The notes under the pieces are model-generated. The model did not search any database. It was not told the DNA's origin and saw nothing but the letters and a program-made list of their open reading frames with translations. The translations under genes and the position numbers were made by a program. From Saccharomonospora piscinae (GTDB taxonomy: Bacteria > Actinomycetota > Actinomycetes > Mycobacteriales > Pseudonocardiaceae), in assembly GCF_005862235.1 (NCBI RefSeq), contig NZ_VCEK01000001.1, positions 682,001-746,000 of the forward strand: a DNA stretch of 64,000 bases. Reading direction: 5' to 3'. This document shows, piece after piece, positions 52,413-62,443 of the stretch (position 1 is the stretch's first letter; the number at the start of each line of letters is the position of its first letter).

Positions 52413-53474
52413 TCAGCCCTCCGGCCGCTTCCCCGCCGCGTCGACGACGGAGACGGACACCGCCGTGTAGCTCAGCACCGTGCCCTCGGGCAGGTCGGAG
52501 CCGCCGGAGGCCACCTGACGGTCACCCAGGAACCGCCCGGTGTCCGGATCGATGATGATCTCTTCGAGCACGGTGCCGTCGTCCATCCCGAGCGCCGTCC
52601 CCACGCGACCGTCCACGTTGGCCCGTTCCGCCGTGACCTCCAAGCCGGGCAACGACGCCAGCGCCGCGTAGAGCGCCGACCGCACCTCCTCGGTCAGCAA
52701 TCCCGAGCGCAGTGCCTGCGCCGCGAGGACCAGCAGCTCCACGTCCCCCCGCGTGTTGTCGGGCGCGTCCCGCCGCAGCCGGTCCAGCAGCGCGCCCGGA
52801 TCCCGCGGCAGCCCGGCCTGCCACTCCGGAGTCGGATTGTGCCAACCCCCGGGCCGAGTACACGGCTGTTCGGCGAACCAGTCGCCGCACGGTACCCGCC
52901 ACTCGCCCTCGTCGACCTCGCCCGGAGTGAACTCCACCCCCGCCGCGCGGGCCTGCTCCTCCGACCCGAGCACCCACTCACGCTCGCCCGTCACGTCCCG
53001 GCGGTGCCACCACTCGTCGGTCTGCCGGTGCGGCACCCAGGTCTCGCGCAGGTGCTCGGAACGCCACGCGAACCGGGCCCCGCCCACCTCCGTGGTGGTG
53101 ATCCACCACGCGTGGGTCTCGACGTAGCGGTACCGCCCCGGAGTGGTCGCGAGCCCCGCGGCGCTGCCCGAGGCGCGTTCGAGCGTGGCGGCGGCGGGCA
53201 CCCCCACACCGTCGCCGGACGGCAGGATCTGGGTCACGGTGGCCCCGGCCGCGACCAGACCGGCCACGGCCGCCGCCACCCACCACCGCGACGGCCCGCG
53301 ACGGCGCGGCAACGGCCCGCACTCCGACGTGGGCGGCAGCCCGGATCGCGCGCGCTCCACGACCGCCTCGTCGGCACGCACGTCGGCATGCAGCGCGTCG
53401 AGTGCCTCGTCCAGTTCGGCCTCGGTCCACACACGGCTCACGCCGCCGGTGCCGCCCGGGTCGTGTCGGCTCAT
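52413..53474 (-). CDS. CU044_5270-family membrane-anchored protein, coupled to ECF sigma factor
   Basis: 353 aa. Residues 1-62 are cytoplasmic (acidic, then PRRRGPSRWW), one helix spans about 64-82 (VAAAVAGLVAAGATVTQIL), and the rest is extracytoplasmic. The outer part holds two cysteines in VPCGDWFAEQPCTRPGGW. ATG 53474 overlaps the ECF sigma stop by 4 bp. Because of the coupling and topology it may be an anti-sigma factor, but it lacks the HxxxCxxC zinc motif, so this is only inference. The family has no established function. Confidence 0.8.
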   Translation of the reverse strand: MSRHDPGGTGGVSRVWTEAELDEALDALHADVRADEAVVERARSGLPPTSECGPLPRRRGPSRWWVAAAVAGLVAAGATVTQILPSGDGVGVPAAATLERASGSAAGLATTPGRYRYVETHAWWITTTEVGGARFAWRSEHLRETWVPHRQTDEWWHRRDVTGEREWVLGSEEQARAAGVEFTPGEVDEGEWRVPCGDWFAEQPCTRPGGWHNPTPEWQAGLPRDPGALLDRLRRDAPDNTRGDVELLVLAAQALRSGLLTEEVRSALYAALASLPGLEVTAERANVDGRVGTALGMDDGTVLEEIIIDPDTGRFLGDRQVASGGSDLPEGTVLSYTAVSVSVVDAAGKRPEG

Positions 53475-54076
53475 GAGGGGTCCCCTTCCTGTGCTGCGGC
53501 ATGGACACGCAGGCGACGGCGAACACGGTGCAGGCGGGAGCGGACCGTTCCCACGGGAATGTCGAGTGCCTCGGCCACCTCGGCCGAGTCGAGTCCGGCC
53601 CAGCTGGTGAGCAGGAGCACGTCCCGGTCCCCCGGGTCCAGTTCGGCGAGCGCACCCGCCAGCCCGCGCGCCCGCGCCTGGGCGTCCAGCCGGTCGGCGA
53701 CCCGGCCCTCGTGCCCCTCCGCCGCGCCCGCGTCGCCCGACCGTGCCGTGGCCCGCAGCCCGCGCACCTCCTGGCGCACGTGCCTGCGCAAGAGGTTGGT
53801 CGCGATGCCGTAGAGCCAGGACCGCGCCGAGCCGCGGCTCGGGTCGTAGTGCTGCCGCCGCTGCCACGCCACCAGGAACGTCTCCGCGACGAGGTCGTCG
53901 GCCACGTCCCGGCTCCGGCGCGCCAGGTAGCGATGCAGCGGGCGAACATGACGGTCGAACATGCGTTCGAACTGCGGCCCTGGGTCCCGGCCGGAGAGGT
54001 CGGGCCGGTCGTCGGCGGACGAGTCGGCGGCAGCGAGTATGCCGCCGACCTCCGCGCGCGGGATCGGATCGTTCAC
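53471..54076 (-). CDS. ECF-type RNA polymerase sigma factor
   Basis: 201 aa. Region 2 is RPLHRYLARRSRDVADDLVAETFLVAWQRR within residues 44-74, with ARSWLYGIATNLLRRHVR; region 4 has LTSWAGLDSAEVAEALDIP and VGTVRSRLHRVRRRL. It directs a dedicated regulon, unknown here. GTG 54076 is 45 bp after the rsmB stop, so it may be read from the fmt-rsmB transcript or from its own promoter. The downstream overlapping gene is the likely regulator. Confidence 0.92.
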   Translation of the reverse strand: MNDPIPRAEVGGILAAADSSADDRPDLSGRDPGPQFERMFDRHVRPLHRYLARRSRDVADDLVAETFLVAWQRRQHYDPSRGSARSWLYGIATNLLRRHVRQEVRGLRATARSGDAGAAEGHEGRVADRLDAQARARGLAGALAELDPGDRDVLLLTSWAGLDSAEVAEALDIPVGTVRSRLHRVRRRLRVHAAAQEGDPS

Positions 54077-54121
54077 ACCCGGTGTTGCCCGCAGGAGCCC
54101 GCCGCGTTCACGCCCGCCGGT

Positions 54122-55555
54122 TCAGCGCTTGCGGGTCACCGCGCAGAACATGGCGTCGGTGCCGTGCCGGTGCGGCCACAGCTGCACGAACGGCCCGTTC
54201 CCGAGGTCGGGGACGCCCGGGAACAGGTCGCGGGCGTCGAGCACGTCCGCCTCGCCCCGGCGGGCCGCCTCCGCGATCACACCTTCCGTCTCGGCGAGGT
54301 GCGGGGAGCAGACGACGTAGGTCACCACCCCGCCGGGCCGCACCAGCCGGTACGCCGACGCCAGCAGCTCGGCCTGCAACCGCGTCAGGTCGGCGATGTC
54401 GCCGGGCTGCTTGCGCCAGCGGGCCTCCGGCCTGCGCCGCAGTGCCCCGAGCCCGCTGCACGGGGCGTCCACCAGCACCCGGTCGTACCCGCCGTCGAGC
54501 CCCGGGTCGCGGCCGTCCGCCACGCGCACGGTGACGGGCAGGTCGTCGACGGCCTCCCGCACCAGTTTGGCCCGGTGCTCGGCGACCTCGACCGCGTCGA
54601 CCGTCGCACCCGACACCTGCGCCAGGCAGCCGAGCACCACCGTCTTGCCGCCGGGCCCGGCACACAGGTCGAGCCACCGCTCGTCGCCCTCCCCGGACAG
54701 CGGGGCCTTGGTGGCGGCCACGGCCACGAGCTGGCTGCCCTCGTCCTGCACGGTGGCGAGCCCCTCGTTCAGGACATCCGACTGGGCGAGGTCGCCCGCG
54801 CCGGAAGGAAGGTGGACGCCGTACGGCGAGTACGGCGCCACGTCACCGCCGGTGATGGCGGCGAGCTCGTCGGCACTGACCTGGCCGGGCTTGGCGAGCA
54901 GGTGCACCGCGGGCCGGGCGTCGTCGGCCTCCAGCGCCGCCCGCAGGTCGTCGCCCTTGTCGCCGAGTGACTCGGCGAACGCCCGCGCCACCCAGCGTGG
55001 ATGCGACGTCCGCAACGCGAGCAGCGCCAGCGGATCGGAAGCCGCCTCGGACTCCAGCTCCGCGAGCCACTCCTGTTCGTCCTTCTCCCCCACCCGGCGC
55101 AGTACGGCGTTGGCGAAGCCCGCGACCCGCGATCCCGCGTCCTCGCGCACCAGGTCCACGGTGGAAGCCACGGCAGCGTGGGGCGGGATGCGGGTACGCA
55201 GCAGCTGGTAGGCCCCGAGCCGCAGCGCGTCGAGCACGACGGCGTCCACAGTGTCCAGCCCACGGTCCACGCAGCGCCCGATGATCGCGTCGAGCAGGCC
55301 GCTGGCCCTGGCGGTGCCGTAGGTGAGTTCGGTGGCCAGTGCGGCGTCCCTGCCGGTGATACGCCGCCGCCGCAACAGCTCCGGCAGGATGAGGTTGGCG
55401 TAGGCGTCGCGCTCGCTCACCGCACGCAGCGTGTCGAACGCCACGCGCCGGGCGGGGTCCCGCACGGGCGGCGCCTTCGGCCCCTGCTTGCGGGGCGCGG
55501 GCCGGGGCCCTCGCTGGGGCCGCTGAGCACGGCCTCGCCGCCGGTCGTCGGTCAT
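54122..55555 (-). CDS. rsmB: 16S rRNA m5C967 methyltransferase
   Basis: 477 aa. A NusB-like N-terminal domain (residues 30-180) precedes the SAM methyltransferase domain with [30 protein letters not shown] (catalytic Cys) and [13 protein letters not shown]. The extra 30-residue N-terminus is Arg/Pro-rich. ATG 55555 overlaps the fmt stop by 4 bp. It methylates 16S rRNA in the 30S subunit. Confidence 0.95.
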   Translation of the reverse strand: MTDDRRRGRAQRPQRGPRPAPRKQGPKAPPVRDPARRVAFDTLRAVSERDAYANLILPELLRRRRITGRDAALATELTYGTARASGLLDAIIGRCVDRGLDTVDAVVLDALRLGAYQLLRTRIPPHAAVASTVDLVREDAGSRVAGFANAVLRRVGEKDEQEWLAELESEAASDPLALLALRTSHPRWVARAFAESLGDKGDDLRAALEADDARPAVHLLAKPGQVSADELAAITGGDVAPYSPYGVHLPSGAGDLAQSDVLNEGLATVQDEGSQLVAVAATKAPLSGEGDERWLDLCAGPGGKTVVLGCLAQVSGATVDAVEVAEHRAKLVREAVDDLPVTVRVADGRDPGLDGGYDRVLVDAPCSGLGALRRRPEARWRKQPGDIADLTRLQAELLASAYRLVRPGGVVTYVVCSPHLAETEGVIAEAARRGEADVLDARDLFPGVPDLGNGPFVQLWPHRHGTDAMFCAVTRKR

Positions 55556-56481
55556 GTCAGCCGCTCTCCCTGTTCGATGCGGGTACCCCTGGCCCAGTCG
55601 GTGGCGGCCATGCGTTTCTTGCCGTGTGCCTGCACCTCGCCGAGCACGACGGGCGCCGTCGCGGTGCCCACCAGCACCCGCCTGCGTTCCAGCACCAGTT
55701 CCCCCTGAGCCGGGCTCGCCTCGCCCTCGGCCACCGTCACGGGCCCGAGTTTCAGGCGTTGGTCCCGGAACCGCGCCCACGCGCCGGGTTCCGGCGTCAC
55801 TGACCGGATGTGCCGATCCACGCCGAGGGCGGGCTGGGTGAAGTCCGCCCTCGCGTCCTCGACGGACAGTTTGGGCGCGTAGCTCACGCCGTCGGCCGGT
55901 TGCTCCACGGCACCGACCTCACCGGAGGCCAGACCGTCCAGAGTCGACACCAGCAGGGCCGCACCCGACACCGCGAGCCGGTCCAGCAGTGCGCCCGCCG
56001 TGTCGGTCGCGTCGATGCGCTCGGTGACGGTGCCGAACACCGGGCCCGCGTCCAGCTCGCGCACGAGACGGAAGGTCGAGGCACCGGTGATCTCGTCCCC
56101 CGCCCTGATCGCCGCCTGCACCGGGGCGGCGCCCCGCCACGCGGGCAGCAACGAGAAATGCAGGTTGATCCACCCGTGGCGCGGTATCGCGAGTGCGCGT
56201 TCCGGCAGCAGCGCACCGTAGGCCACGACGGGACAGGCGTCGGGCGCGAGCTCCGTGAGCCGGGCGAGGAAATCCTCGTCGCCCGCCCTGCGTGGGGTGA
56301 GTACCTCGATGCCGTGCTCGTCGGCCAGCGCGCCCACGGGTGAGCGCAGCACCTTACGCCCGCGCCCCGCGGGGGCATCGGGCCTGGTGACGACGGCGGC
56401 GACCTCGTGACGGCCGGAATCGAGCAGCGCGCGCAGGGAGGGCACGGCCGGCGCGGGCGTGCCCGCGAACACGACCCTCAT
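55552..56481 (-). CDS. fmt: Methionyl-tRNA formyltransferase
   Basis: 309-aa enzyme formylating initiator Met-tRNA. Landmarks: [19 protein letters not shown], the catalytic block [19 protein letters not shown] with Asn and His, and [21 protein letters not shown] 56481. It opens the pair fmt-rsmB, the standard order in bacteria. 137 bp separates it from the gtrA-like gene on the same strand. Confidence 0.96.
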   Translation of the reverse strand: MRVVFAGTPAPAVPSLRALLDSGRHEVAAVVTRPDAPAGRGRKVLRSPVGALADEHGIEVLTPRRAGDEDFLARLTELAPDACPVVAYGALLPERALAIPRHGWINLHFSLLPAWRGAAPVQAAIRAGDEITGASTFRLVRELDAGPVFGTVTERIDATDTAGALLDRLAVSGAALLVSTLDGLASGEVGAVEQPADGVSYAPKLSVEDARADFTQPALGVDRHIRSVTPEPGAWARFRDQRLKLGPVTVAEGEASPAQGELVLERRRVLVGTATAPVVLGEVQAHGKKRMAATDWARGTRIEQGERLT

Positions 56482-56618
56482 GCGCGGACCGGTGTGGTGC
56501 GTGGTGAGGACATCGCGGTTCAGTCTAGAACCCGGCGCGCCGCCGCCTCACGCGCGGCAGTGCTGTCGCGGTGTGCCACCAAAGCCGCGCGGGCCTCGGC
56601 GCTGTGCTGACCCGGCCC

Positions 56619-57116
56619 TCAGCCCCGCGTGCCGAACTCGGCTGGGAACACCCACCGGCGGAACGCCCAGAACCGCCAGAGCATCGCCAGCGCGACACCG
56701 AGCACCGACGCGCTGGCGAAGTCGGCCACCTCCTGCGTGAACCGGTCCACGTGCGGCACCTGGAGGTTCAGTGCGTATCGCGACAGGTACAACGGCACGA
56801 CGTTGATGATCAGCGCTGCCGCGCTCACGGCGAAGAACAGCGCCGCCTCGTGCGGGCGCTCCCGCCCGCCCCTGGTGCGAAACGACCACTCGCGGTTGAG
56901 CACGTACGACACGATCGTGGCGACGAGGATGCCGATGCCCTTGGCCGTGGTGGGATGCTCCACCAGGATCGTCAGCTTGAGCAGGTACCAGACGGCGTTG
57001 TCCACCACGAACGTGACCGCACCGACGCAGGCGAACTTGACGAGTTCACGGTGCCGGATCGCCCTGGCGCGCACGGTGCCCGGCAGCAGGACCAGCACGG
57101 CTTCGATCGCACCCAC
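56619..57116 (-). CDS. GtrA-family membrane protein
   Basis: 165 aa with four predicted helices: FACVGAVTFVVDNAVWYLL, GILVATIVSYVLNREWSF (with the family NRxWxF motif), FFAVSAAALIINVVPLYL and a C-terminal VLGVALAMLWRFWAFRRWVF. GtrA proteins help flip polyprenyl-phosphate-linked sugars or act in cell-wall polysaccharide modification; the exact role is not known. GTG 57116 follows the hemH stop by 9 bp. Confidence 0.88.
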   Translation of the reverse strand: MGAIEAVLVLLPGTVRARAIRHRELVKFACVGAVTFVVDNAVWYLLKLTILVEHPTTAKGIGILVATIVSYVLNREWSFRTRGGRERPHEAALFFAVSAAALIINVVPLYLSRYALNLQVPHVDRFTQEVADFASASVLGVALAMLWRFWAFRRWVFPAEFGTRG

Positions 57117-57125
57117 GCGGCCGGA

Positions 57126-58172
57126 CTACGTGTGCGCCGCCGGACGACGGGCGGGTTCGCAGCAGCGGGTCGCGCAGGGCGCGCCGTTGGCGGTGTCGCC
57201 ACCGTTGACGAGGTCGGACAGCGAGCGCGGTGACACGCCCTCGGTCTGCTCCCGCACCAGCTCCACCACCAGCCGCGCGAACCGGGGGTCGTCGTTGGGC
57301 GTCGCGGCGCGCGCGAAGCGCATCTCCAGCTCGGTGGCCCTGTCCGCGGCCTCGTTGTCGAGGTCCCAGATCACCTCGAGGTGGTCGGACACGAACCCGA
57401 TCGGGCTGCACACCACCGCGCGCACGCCCTCGTCGTGCAGCGCGTCGATGTGGTCGACGACGTCCGGTTCCAGCCACGGCACCTGTGGCGGTCCCGACCG
57501 GGACTGCCAGACGACGTCGTAGGTCTCGGCGCCGACCTCGGCCGCCACCAGCCTCGCCGCCTCCGCCACCTGGCGGGAGTAGCGATGCCCGCCCTCCTCC
57601 GGCGGGCCTGCGGCCGCGTCGGCGGCCGTCGGCACCGAGTGCGCGGTGAACACCAGCCGCGCGCCGGGATCGCCGACCTGGGTGTAGGCGTCGCGGACGG
57701 CGTCGGCGACGGACTCCACGAACAGCGGGTGGTCGAAGAACTGGCGCAGCTTCACCAGCTGCGGTGCGCCCTCACCGAACGCGGCCCTGGCGCGCAGGAT
57801 GTCCTCGTCGTACTGGCGGCACGCCGAGTACCCGCCGTAGGCACTCGTGGCGAACACCAGGGCGTTGCTCACCCCGTCGGCGGCCATCCTCGCCACGGTG
57901 TCCTCCACCAGCGGGTGCCAGTTGCGGTTGCCGAAGTAGACGGGCAGCGACAGGTTCTGCCGGGCCAGCTCGCCCTCCACGGCGGCGATGGCCTCCCGGT
58001 TCAGCCGGTTGATCGGCGACACCCCGCCGAAGTGGTGGTAGTGCTCGGCGACCTCGGCGAGCCGCTCCGGTGGCACTCCCCGGCCGCTGGTGACCCTCTC
58101 CAGAAACGGCATGACGTCGTCCGGTCCCTCGGGTCCGCCGAACGACAACCACAGCAACGCGTCGTAGTCCAC
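57126..58172 (-). CDS. hemH: Coproporphyrin/protoporphyrin ferrochelatase
   Basis: 348-aa enzyme inserting iron into porphyrin. It has [18 protein letters not shown], the active-site [12 protein letters not shown] and [18 protein letters not shown] near the C-terminus. Cysteines C118 (YSACRQY) and C333, C337, C338 (CATRCC) are placed to bind the [2Fe-2S] cluster known in actinobacterial ferrochelatases. In actinobacteria the substrate is most likely coproporphyrin III. ATG 58172. Normally adjacent to fabI; here three accessory genes intervene. Confidence 0.95.
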   Translation of the reverse strand: MDYDALLWLSFGGPEGPDDVMPFLERVTSGRGVPPERLAEVAEHYHHFGGVSPINRLNREAIAAVEGELARQNLSLPVYFGNRNWHPLVEDTVARMAADGVSNALVFATSAYGGYSACRQYDEDILRARAAFGEGAPQLVKLRQFFDHPLFVESVADAVRDAYTQVGDPGARLVFTAHSVPTAADAAAGPPEEGGHRYSRQVAEAARLVAAEVGAETYDVVWQSRSGPPQVPWLEPDVVDHIDALHDEGVRAVVCSPIGFVSDHLEVIWDLDNEAADRATELEMRFARAATPNDDPRFARLVVELVREQTEGVSPRSLSDLVNGGDTANGAPCATRCCEPARRPAAHT

Positions 58173-58288
58173 GCCCTCATCCTGCCGTCGCCCCGCACGC
58201 GGCGCAGACCGGGGGTGTGCCCATGCGCGACCGCCGTCTCACCCCGCGTCACGGGCGGGCGGGCGTGGCGTCGCTGCTCACGCGCCCC

Positions 58289-59233
58289 CTACGACGCCGG
58301 TGTCGCCTCCGCGCTGTCGCCGGTGACGCGAAGTTCGCGACGAATCCACTCGATCGCCGAGGCGTGCCGAGGCGCCCAGGCCAGCTCCGTGCGTGCCGCG
58401 CCACCCCGCACTCGGCTGTTGGAACCAAGGGCATAGACGGCCGGTTCGTAGCCCCATGCCTCGATCGCGGAGTCCAGGTCCCAGGGCTGGGCGGGTGGCA
58501 GGCCCAGCGTCTCGGCGATGGCCTGGGCCATGTCGGCGAACGAGTCCTCACCGTTCTCCACGAAGTAGAACGAACCCGCCAGAGCGCTGGTCAGTGCCCG
58601 TAGGTAGAGGTCGACGACGTCATCGATATGCACGGTGGACCAGATGTTGTGCCCGCGGCCGATATGCCGGGCGGTTCCGGTTGCCGTGGCCACGGCGACC
58701 AGGCGCGGGAGCTGCACACTGTCCCTGGCGAGCCCGCGACCGTGCCCGTAGATCAGGCTGTTGCACAGCACAACGGACCGGATGTTGTCGGCGGAGCCCG
58801 CCAGCACGAGACGATCGATCTCCACCCGGGCCGCTTTGTCCTCGGTCGGCCGCCAAGACCCGCCGGGACGGACATCGGCCTCGGTGAACACGTGGTGGGA
58901 GGCCTCGCCCCGCGCATCATCGCCCACGACGCTGGATCCGCTGGTGTGCAGCAGTGGTTTGCCCGAACCTGCCAGTGCCTCGGTGAATGCGACCACCGCG
59001 CCACGGTGGTCGCTGTCCGCTGCGTTGATCACCGCGTCGGCCTTCGTCGCCTGGCGGGCCAGCAGCTGCGCGTCGTCCAGTGAGCCGACGACGGGATCGA
59101 TCCCGAGCCGAGCCAGCCGATCGGCGGCCGCCGGCTGCCGGGTCAGGCCGGCCACGTCGTGGCCCGCACGACACAACCCCACCGCGACGGAACCACCGAT
59201 GTAGCCGGTTGCGCCCGTGATGAACACCCGCAT
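58289..59233 (-). CDS. NAD(P)-dependent epimerase/dehydratase-like SDR enzyme
   Basis: 314-aa extended SDR with MRVFITGATGYIGGSVAVGL (GxxGxxG) at the start, a Ser in LLHTSGSSVVGDDA, and a short-chain Tyr region (SLIYGHGRG). The late section binds the substrate, which is unknown. ATG 59233 has a GGGGGCGGGAAA leader. It is divergent from the MarR gene, whose product probably controls it, and lies in an insertion between fabI and hemH. Confidence 0.88.
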   Translation of the reverse strand: MRVFITGATGYIGGSVAVGLCRAGHDVAGLTRQPAAADRLARLGIDPVVGSLDDAQLLARQATKADAVINAADSDHRGAVVAFTEALAGSGKPLLHTSGSSVVGDDARGEASHHVFTEADVRPGGSWRPTEDKAARVEIDRLVLAGSADNIRSVVLCNSLIYGHGRGLARDSVQLPRLVAVATATGTARHIGRGHNIWSTVHIDDVVDLYLRALTSALAGSFYFVENGEDSFADMAQAIAETLGLPPAQPWDLDSAIEAWGYEPAVYALGSNSRVRGGAARTELAWAPRHASAIEWIRRELRVTGDSAEATPAS

Positions 59234-59257
59234 TTTCCCGCCCCCAAGGATCTCAAC

Positions 59258-59274
59258 TAGTTGCACATGCACTA
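59258..59274. promoter_or_regulatory. candidate MarR operator in SDR/MarR intergenic region
   Basis: An AT-rich near-dyad TAGT-T-GCA-CA-TGC-ACTA, off by one base in the centre, lies 24 bp before the SDR start and 51 bp before marR. The sequence after it (TGTGTATATGC) is the most AT-rich in this part of the window. Confidence 0.4.
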
Positions 59275-59325
59275 TGTGTATATGCAGATACTTTCAGCGC
59301 GTGAGTCCTCTGTCAAACTGGACCG

Positions 59326-59814
59326 ATGCGAGACGGCCAACCCGTCGTTACCCTCCCCACCCTCCTGGAGCGGCGCTGGCAGGCGCTACGCCGACTTCAG
59401 GCCCGCGTCGACGACGCCGTAGAACGTTCACTCCAGGGCGAGCACGGGCTGTCCGTGTCGGAGTACCTCGCCCTGGCCGCGCTGGCCTTCTCGGACGACG
59501 GGGGACACCTGCGGCAGCAGGTGCTCGCCGACGCGATACCGCTGAACCACAGTTCGGTCAGCCGCTTGGTCGGCCGACTCGAACGGGCCGGTCTCACCGA
59601 GCGTTACCACTGCGACACCGATCGGCGGGGCGTGTACACCCAACTCACCGAACATGGGCGACGACTGCTTGAACGTGCCCGCGGCACCTACCTCCAAGCG
59701 CTGGACACCGAACTGCGCCATGCCCGACAGGATCCACAGCTCGCCGATCTCGTCGCGCAGATCGACAGCGACGCCGACGGCTGCCTCGGCTACGTCGGTC
59801 AATCCCACGACTAG
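59326..59814 (+). CDS. MarR-family transcriptional regulator
   Basis: 162 aa with a winged HTH: LSVSEYLALAALAFSDDGG, LADAIPLNHSSVSRLVGRLE and the wing DTDRRGVYTQLTEHGRRLL. It is divergent from the SDR gene, over a 92-bp spacer with a dyad, so it probably represses that gene and itself. ATG 59326. 9 bp separates it from the downstream TetR gene, suggesting a two-regulator operon. Confidence 0.92.
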   Translation: MRDGQPVVTLPTLLERRWQALRRLQARVDDAVERSLQGEHGLSVSEYLALAALAFSDDGGHLRQQVLADAIPLNHSSVSRLVGRLERAGLTERYHCDTDRRGVYTQLTEHGRRLLERARGTYLQALDTELRHARQDPQLADLVAQIDSDADGCLGYVGQSHD

Positions 59815-59823
59815 AGTCGTCCC

Positions 59824-60399
59824 ATGCCACGTCCACGGGAGTTCGACGAGGCCACCGCCGTGTCGGGGGCGCTGACCGCCTTCCGGGCCGCCGGATACGA
59901 GGCCACCTCGACCCAGGAGTTGTGCGAGGCCACCGGCCTGGGCCGCAGCAGCGTCTACAACGCCTTCGGCAGCAAGCACGCGCTGTTCCGGCGGGCACTG
60001 CGGCGCTACTTCGACGACACGATGGAGCGCTACCGGCTCCTGGTGGACGAGCCCCGGCCCGTGCGCGAGATCGTGCGCACCGTGTTCACCTCGGTGATCG
60101 AGGACGAGGCCGGGCCGGGCTCCCGAGGGTGCTTCGCCGTCAACACCGCCGCCGAACTCGGCGGACGCGACCCGGTGATCACCGAGGACCTGCGCGGGCA
60201 CGCCGAGGACATCGTCGTGCTGTTCGCCGACCTCGTCCGTCGCGGGCAGCGGGACGGCGAACTCGATCCGGGCGCCGACCCGACGGCGGTGGCCGAGTTC
60301 GTCCACGGCACCGTCGGTGGCCTGCGGGTGCTCTCCCGCACCGGGTTCGGTCGCGCGGCACTGGAGCACATGGCGGAGCGGGCGCTCACCGCGCTGTGA
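59824..60399 (+). CDS. TetR/AcrR-family transcriptional regulator
   Basis: 191 aa: N-terminal HTH (TSTQELCEATGLGRSSVYNAF) typical of TetR proteins, then a ligand-binding helical domain with GCFAVNTAAELGGRDP, like the AcrR/NemR group sensing electrophiles or drugs. ATG 59824 is 9 bp after the MarR stop. The target could be the SDR gene or one outside the window. It is convergent with fabI. Confidence 0.9.
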   Translation: MPRPREFDEATAVSGALTAFRAAGYEATSTQELCEATGLGRSSVYNAFGSKHALFRRALRRYFDDTMERYRLLVDEPRPVREIVRTVFTSVIEDEAGPGSRGCFAVNTAAELGGRDPVITEDLRGHAEDIVVLFADLVRRGQRDGELDPGADPTAVAEFVHGTVGGLRVLSRTGFGRAALEHMAERALTAL

Positions 60400-60413
60400 G
60401 CGCCCGCCGCTCA
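60397..60413. terminator. Short hairpin between convergent TetR and fabI genes
   Basis: TGAGCG (60397-60402) pairs with CGCTCA (60408-60413) around a 5-nt loop, overlapping the TetR stop codon. Weak but well placed. Confidence 0.35.
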
Positions 60414-60429
60414 GCGACGGATCGACGGA

Positions 60430-61203
60430 TCACTGCCCGGTGGCGTGGACGCCGCCGTCGACCCAGACCATCGATCCGGTGGTGGCCGGGAGCCAGTCCG
60501 ACAGCAGCGCGCAGATGCTCTTGGCCACCGGCTCCGGGTCCGTGGTGTCCCAGCCGAGCGGGGCACGATCGCCCCAGCCGTCCTCCAGCTCACCGAAGCC
60601 GGGAATGGACTTGGCGGCCATGGTCTTCACCGGCCCCGCCGCCACGAGGTTGACGCGCACACCGTGCGGTCCGAGCTCACGGGCGAGGTAGCGGTTGACC
60701 GACTCCAGCGCCGCCTTCGCGACGCCCATCCAGTTGTAGGCGGGCCACGCGACCCGCGCGTCGAAGTCCATGCCGACCAGCGACGAGCCACGGCTCAGCA
60801 ACGGCAGCACGGCCGCGGCCAGCGACTTGTACGAGTAGGCCGAGACCTCCACGGCGGTGGCGACGTCGCCGGCGGGCGCGTCCATGAACGGCGCGCCCAG
60901 GCAGGTCGGCGGCGCGTAGGCGATCGAGTGCAGCACACCGTCGAGACCGTCCACGTGCTCGCGCACCCGGTCCGCGAGCGTGTCGAGATGCTCGGGGTTC
61001 TGCACGTCCAGTTCCAGCACCGGCGCGGGCTCGGGCAGGCGCTTGGCGATGCGTTCCACCAGCGACAGCCGCCCGAACCCGGTGAGTACCACCTGGGCAC
61101 CCTGTTCCTGCGCGGCCCTGGCCGCGTGGAACGCGATCGACGCGTCGGTGATCACGCCCGTGATCAGCAGCCGCTTGCCTTCGAGCAGTCCGGGCACAGT
61201 CAT
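60430..61203 (-). CDS. fabI: Enoyl-ACP reductase, NADH-dependent (FabI/InhA)
   Basis: 257-aa SDR completing fatty-acid elongation by reducing enoyl-ACP. InhA-like features: [41 protein letters not shown], and the catalytic [19 protein letters not shown] (Tyr...Lys). It is the target class of isoniazid- and triclosan-type inhibitors. ATG 61203 lies 45 bp after the fabG stop, forming the mabA-inhA type operon. Confidence 0.96.
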   Translation of the reverse strand: MTVPGLLEGKRLLITGVITDASIAFHAARAAQEQGAQVVLTGFGRLSLVERIAKRLPEPAPVLELDVQNPEHLDTLADRVREHVDGLDGVLHSIAYAPPTCLGAPFMDAPAGDVATAVEVSAYSYKSLAAAVLPLLSRGSSLVGMDFDARVAWPAYNWMGVAKAALESVNRYLARELGPHGVRVNLVAAGPVKTMAAKSIPGFGELEDGWGDRAPLGWDTTDPEPVAKSICALLSDWLPATTGSMVWVDGGVHATGQ

Positions 61204-61248
61204 CCTCCAAGTTCGGGATTCGGGAGATCGGAAGGGTGGGCGGTGGGC

Positions 61249-62003
<755 letters not shown>

Positions 62004-62043
62004 CTTCTCGGACGGCGGCGTCGCGGCTGGGACCGGCGCGTCG

Positions 62044-62442
62044 TCACCGCAGGTAGGTGCGGTCGCCGAAGTCGTCGTCCCCGTCGTCCGGGCCGTGCTC
62101 ACCGTCCGCGCCGCGCCGCTGCGCTTCCGCACGTTCCCGTTCCCGCAGTTCGGCGAACTGCCGCTCCCCCAGCGCCGCCAGCTCGTCGCGCTCCTCGTCG
62201 GACAGTGCGCGGTACTGCTCGGCGCCCTGCTCGGCGAGCGGGTTCAACGCCCGGGCGAACGCCGCGGATCCGGCCACGTCGCGCAGGCCGCGCCTGCCGG
62301 TCAGCACGTCGTCCACCAGATGGCGGAACTCCGGGTCCTCGGTCTTGCCGCGCAACAGCGTCAGCGAATTGCGGAGGTGGCGGGACAGCGCCGCGTCGCC
62401 TCGGGCGACGTCGAGCAGCGGGTCCGGGCTCGCCTCGGCCAT
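62044..62442 (-). CDS. Hypothetical protein of the type VII substrate cluster
   Basis: 132 aa, highly charged and helical, no signal peptide or membrane segment. It contains ARGDAALSRHLRNSLTLLRG at the N-terminus and a Glu/Arg-rich helix ending in an acidic DDGDDDFGDR tail. No family is recognised with confidence. ATG 62442 lies 1 bp after the stop of the WXG-type gene, so it is cotranscribed with it and may be its chaperone or partner. Confidence 0.75.
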   Translation of the reverse strand: MAEASPDPLLDVARGDAALSRHLRNSLTLLRGKTEDPEFRHLVDDVLTGRRGLRDVAGSAAFARALNPLAEQGAEQYRALSDEERDELAALGERQFAELRERERAEAQRRGADGEHGPDDGDDDFGDRTYLR

Positions 62443-62443
62443 G

